Shown here one piece after another: positions 29,565 to 32,299 of a stretch of 32,299 nucleotides of DNA. Position numbers and translations under genes: made by a program. The notes below the pieces were generated by a model. That model saw only the letters and a list, made by a program, of their open reading frames with translations, was not told where the DNA came from and made no database searches. The DNA is from Actinomycetes bacterium (GTDB lineage Bacteria; Actinomycetota; Actinomycetes; Actinomycetales; Actinomycetaceae), in contig JAFAAX010000086.1 of the NCBI GenBank assembly GCA_023426345.1, forward strand, positions 1 through 32,299, in the 5' to 3' direction. How positions within the stretch are numbered: position 1 is the first letter of the stretch; each line of letters starts with the position of its first letter.

Positions 29565-30254
29565 GTGTCTCCCCGCTCACCCGCCGCCCCACCGCCGACC
29601 GACGGTTCGAACGCCCTGACCGCCGCCCAGACGCGGGCGCGCGAGGTGGCGCGGCGGCTGCAGGCGGCCTATCCCGGCGCCCACACGCGGCTCGATCATC
29701 GCAACGCCTTCGAGCTCCTGATCGCCACCGTCCTGTCCGCGCAGACCACGGACGACCGCGTCAACACCGTGACGCCGGAGCTGTTCCGCCACTGGCCCAC
29801 GCCCGAGTCCCTGGCCGGTGCCCGACCCGACCAGGTCGAGCCGGTCATCCGGGTCCTGGGCTTCCAGCACCGCCGGGCCGCGCAGATCGTCGGCGTCGCC
29901 CGGGCGCTGTGCGATCGCTTCGGCGCGGAGGTGCCCGAGGCCTCCTCCGATCTGGAGTCCCTGCCCGGCGTGGGGCGCAAGACCGCGAACGTCGTGCGCG
30001 GCAACTGGTTCGGGATCCCGGCGCTCACCGTCGACACGCATGTCGGACGCGTGTCGCGGCGACTGGGGTGGACGACGTCCGCCGATCCCGCGGTCGCCGA
30101 GCGCGACATCTGCGCGCTGCTGCCCGGCCTCGACTGGACGCAACTGTCCCACGACCTCATCTGGCACGGGCGCGCCGTGTGCCATCCCCGGCGTCCCGCC
30201 TGCGACGCCTGCCCGGTCGCGGACCTCTGCCCGTCCGCGGGCCGCGTGGACTGA
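29565..30254 (+). CDS. nth: Endonuclease III
   Basis: A 229-residue DNA glycosylase/AP lyase that removes oxidised pyrimidines in base-excision repair. It has the helix-hairpin-helix LPGVGRKTANVV with catalytic K139, D157 in VDTHVGR, and a C-terminal 4Fe-4S cluster from C206, C213, C216 and C222 (spacing C-x6-C-x2-C-x5-C). The GTG at 29565 is preferred over an upstream ATG frame from 29406. A TATTAT -10 box lies 6 bases before it, and the longer form would add 53 residues of unlikely composition. The first 18 residues are a Pro-rich tail. Confidence 0.94.
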   Translation: MSPRSPAAPPPTDGSNALTAAQTRAREVARRLQAAYPGAHTRLDHRNAFELLIATVLSAQTTDDRVNTVTPELFRHWPTPESLAGARPDQVEPVIRVLGFQHRRAAQIVGVARALCDRFGAEVPEASSDLESLPGVGRKTANVVRGNWFGIPALTVDTHVGRVSRRLGWTTSADPAVAERDICALLPGLDWTQLSHDLIWHGRAVCHPRRPACDACPVADLCPSAGRVD

Positions 30255-30291
30255 GCGCCGGAAGCCGCCGCCGGACCCGACCCATCCTCCT

Positions 30292-30350
30292 TGACGAGGG
30301 CGACCCCGCTCGCGGGAGGGCGGGTCCGCGCAGGGGCGTCGCCCTCGTCA
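30292..30350. repeat. Large inverted repeat between convergent nth and hydrolase genes
   Basis: TGACGAGGGCGAC (30292-30304) and GTCGCCCTCGTCA (30338-30350) are perfect 13-bp arms. Inside the left part of the 33-base spacer lies a smaller hairpin, CCCGC-TC-GCGGG (30305-30316). The right arm contains the hydrolase stop codon. The position suggests a shared terminator, and the arms repeat the GTCGCCCTCGTC core found at 21734-21770. Confidence 0.7.
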
Positions 30351-31271
30351 CTGCTCGCGGGGCGGGACCTGCGCGACGTGGCGGAGGATGAGCTCGGCGA
30401 GCGCGCGGGGCGACTCCTCGGCGGCGAAGTGCCCGGAATCGCGCAGGACCTCCTGGGCGAACCCGCCATCGGTGCGCGCGGCGTCCCCGGCGAACTCGCG
30501 GGGGGACAGGCCGCCGTCCTGGGCGCACTGGATCGACAGGACCGGGACGTGGATGTCGGCGTCCAGGGCGCGGCGCGACGCCAGCGTGAGGTGGCGGGTG
30601 GCGGAGAACGAGTCCGTCGTCGCGGACGCCGCGAAGGGGCGCGTCATCGCCAGGCGGTAGGGCTCGGCCTCCCGGAGCAGGCGCTCGCGGTGGGTGGGGG
30701 CGGCCCACGCGCGGATGAGGCCGTCGATCAGCCGCCCGTTCTCCAGCAGGCGGACGCGACGCAGGGGCACGTCCATGCGGACCTCGAGCAGCCGCCCCTT
30801 CGATAGGCGGGTCGGGCGGCGCAGCACCGGACGATCGCGGGGGTGCGGCGCCGCGACGGTGACGACGGAGCGCAGCATCACGGTGTCGCTGGCTCCGATC
30901 ATCCAGGCGACGGCCCCGCCCATGCCCGCCCCGACGACGGTGAACTGGGCGACGCCCATCGCGGAGACGACGGCCCGGACGTCGCGGGACAGCTGGAGGA
31001 GGTCGGGCTCGTCGCGTTGGAGGTCCGAGGTGCCGAATCCGCGCTGGTCGAGGGCGATGACGTGGTGCCCGCGCTCGGCCAGCTCGGGGATGACGCGCCG
31101 CCAGGACCTCCAGAACAGGGGGAAGTCGTGGAGGAGGACGATCGCGTGCCGGGGATCGTCGGGCCCCGACTCGGCGACGTGGAACGACGCGCCGCCGGCG
31201 CTGATCTGGCGGTGGGTCCACGGTCCGGGCTCCTCCAGGAGCGAGCGCGGGACCTCGGGATGGAATTCCAC
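30348..31271 (-). CDS. Alpha/beta-hydrolase fold protein lacking the nucleophile
   Basis: A 307-residue protein closely following epoxide-hydrolase-type alpha/beta hydrolases: IVLLHDFPLFWRSWRRVIPEL (44-64), HHVIALDQRGFGTSDL (69-84), then VVGAGMGGAVAW (112-123). Relatives have G-H-D/S-x-G-G at the nucleophile elbow. Here the residues are G114-A-G116-M-G-G, so the nucleophile position is glycine. The acid D252 (in QDGGLSP) and H281 (in DSGHF) are kept. It is therefore probably a non-catalytic or altered enzyme. GTG 31271 is set by GGGAG six bases upstream. An epoxide hydrolase (ephE, Rv3670) lies near nth in M. tuberculosis. Confidence 0.85.
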   Translation of the reverse strand: MEFHPEVPRSLLEEPGPWTHRQISAGGASFHVAESGPDDPRHAIVLLHDFPLFWRSWRRVIPELAERGHHVIALDQRGFGTSDLQRDEPDLLQLSRDVRAVVSAMGVAQFTVVGAGMGGAVAWMIGASDTVMLRSVVTVAAPHPRDRPVLRRPTRLSKGRLLEVRMDVPLRRVRLLENGRLIDGLIRAWAAPTHRERLLREAEPYRLAMTRPFAASATTDSFSATRHLTLASRRALDADIHVPVLSIQCAQDGGLSPREFAGDAARTDGGFAQEVLRDSGHFAAEESPRALAELILRHVAQVPPREQ

Positions 31272-31324
31272 GGATGGCTCCCGGAAGTGTCGGCGGCGTC
31301 GGCAGGCTGTCGCGCCGCAGGGGA

Positions 31325-32299
31325 TCAGTGGCGGGCGCCGGCCTTCGCCGCCTTGGCCGCGCGGCGGCGCTCGCGGGCGGTGAGGTAGGCGCCCTCGGGG
31401 TTGACGCGCTCGACCTGTGCGCGCGTCGCCTCTTCGGCGCGGCCGACGCGGCGGACGCGGTGGGAGAGGAATCCGACGAGCAGCAGGGCCAGCCCGAGCA
31501 CCAGGAGCCGGCCGGAATAGCCGGAGGCCTGCAGATGGTGGGCGATGTTCCCGCCCAGCGTGTTCCAGCCGACGAGCTTCTCCATGAACGGCAGGACCAG
31601 ATCGGCGGTCCATCCGGGGGCGGCCACCCAGGGCGCGCCCACCACGGCGATGAGCGCGCCGACGACCTGGGCGCCCAGAGAGGAGCGGATCGCCAAGAGG
31701 ATCAGGAGCGCCCCGACGAGGAGGCCCCCGAGCAGCTCCAGGACGGCGGCCATGTTGACCGCGCCGGTGGTCATCGGGCTGTCCGTCGCCAGCGTCATGC
31801 GCGCGCCGGCGTCCGCCAGCAGGTACCACGCCAGCGGCGTGAGGATCAGCGTGAGGATCAGGCCCCACACGTGGGCCGCGGTGCGGCGGGGCACCTCCGG
31901 GACGACGGTGGTGCCCTCGAAGATCGCATCGTCCAGGGTGCTCGGGGTCGTCGACGGGCGGGGCGGCTCGGGCGCGGCGGCGCTCTCCGCGCGGGGACGC
32001 CACGCGGTCTCGGCCTCCTCGACGGGGGCGGGCGATGTCGGGGTGACCAGGGAGCGGCGTCGCACGAACGTCTGGGTGGTGTCGCTCTCCGCGGGCTCAT
32101 CGGCCGGGGCCGGCTCGGACGCCTCGGGGGCGGGCGCTTCGGGCGCCGGCTCGGCGGTGGCATCGACGGGGGCCGGGGCGGAGCGGCCGAGGTGACGGTC
32201 GAGGATGTCGGGCGGCGCTGCCGCGCGCGGGTCGTCGGGCTCTGGAGCCGCGGCGGGCGTGGCCGGGGCGTCGTGAGCCGCGCCGGAGACGGAGGGGGA
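31325..32299 (-). CDS. Membrane protein with long disordered N-terminus (5' end outside window)
   Basis: The frame is open from the right edge of the window to the stop at 31325, giving 324 visible residues. The true start lies beyond the edge, and an internal GTG at 32065 is not needed. The N-terminal half is rich in Pro, Ala, Glu and Asp and looks disordered. It contains ILDRHLGRSAP and the short motif DTTQTFVRRRSL. The C-terminal half has about four hydrophobic helices (from HVWGLILTLILTPLAWYLL onward) and a basic end rich in Ala, Arg and Lys. I do not recognise the family. It is 53 bases upstream of the hydrolase on the same strand, so co-transcription is likely. Confidence 0.8.
   Translation of the reverse strand, partial: SPSVSGAAHDAPATPAAAPEPDDPRAAAPPDILDRHLGRSAPAPVDATAEPAPEAPAPEASEPAPADEPAESDTTQTFVRRRSLVTPTSPAPVEEAETAWRPRAESAAAPEPPRPSTTPSTLDDAIFEGTTVVPEVPRRTAAHVWGLILTLILTPLAWYLLADAGARMTLATDSPMTTGAVNMAAVLELLGGLLVGALLILLAIRSSLGAQVVGALIAVVGAPWVAAPGWTADLVLPFMEKLVGWNTLGGNIAHHLQASGYSGRLLVLGLALLLVGFLSHRVRRVGRAEEATRAQVERVNPEGAYLTARERRRAAKAAKAGARH

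Overview
The window is very GC-rich DNA from a high-GC Gram-positive bacterium. A WhiB-family iron-sulphur protein, a Crp/GlxR-type regulator, a PonA2-like penicillin-binding protein and a complete phosphoketolase together point to an actinobacterium. Actinomycetaceae (Actinomyces/Schaalia type) is the best guess, but the species cannot be fixed from sequence alone. Genes are dense and many neighbours share ATGA or GTGA stop-start overlaps, implying translational coupling.

Layout. (1) 1-3510, plus strand: the 3' part of an Mrp/Mnh cation/proton antiporter operon (end of mnhC, then mnhD, E, F, G), with unusually long hydrophilic tails on several subunits. (2) 3715-8699, minus strand: an operon of ABC-2 exporter ATPase, permease, sensor kinase, LuxR-type response regulator and a YwiC-like membrane protein. 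(3) 8995-12267, plus strand: a GNAT acetyltransferase and the phosphoketolase xfp, the key enzyme of the bifid-type sugar shunt. (4) 12268-13489: a toxin-antitoxin pair (TA1) inside a decayed tandem duplication. The xfp 3' end, a 22-bp repeat array and part of the antitoxin all recur downstream in degenerate form. (5) 13490-23287: a possible lipid-processing locus. A minus-strand four-gene operon (acyl-AMP ligase, DUF1295/5-alpha-reductase-like enzyme, MMPL exporter, photolyase) diverges from a plus-strand set (MarR regulator, two paralogous multi-pass membrane proteins that I cannot assign to a family, TetR regulator). This is the best candidate for an undescribed system. (6) 23420-32299: tRNA-Pro(CGG), metallophosphatase, ponA2-like PBP, whiB4, a 52-residue DUF4177-like protein, a second toxin-antitoxin pair (TA2), crp, nth, an alpha/beta-hydrolase that appears to have lost its nucleophile, and a membrane protein running off the window. 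This order resembles the Mycobacterium tuberculosis Rv3683-Rv3670 block, with TA2 where the ArsA-like ATPase genes would be expected.

Cross-cutting signals. Many genes have a TANNNT -10 box ending 5-7 bases before the start codon, which indicates leaderless transcripts. A 22-bp tandem repeat with core CGGTCCCCTT lies next to both TA modules. A palindromic element built on GTCGCCCTCGTC occurs in intergenic regions and inside two coding regions.
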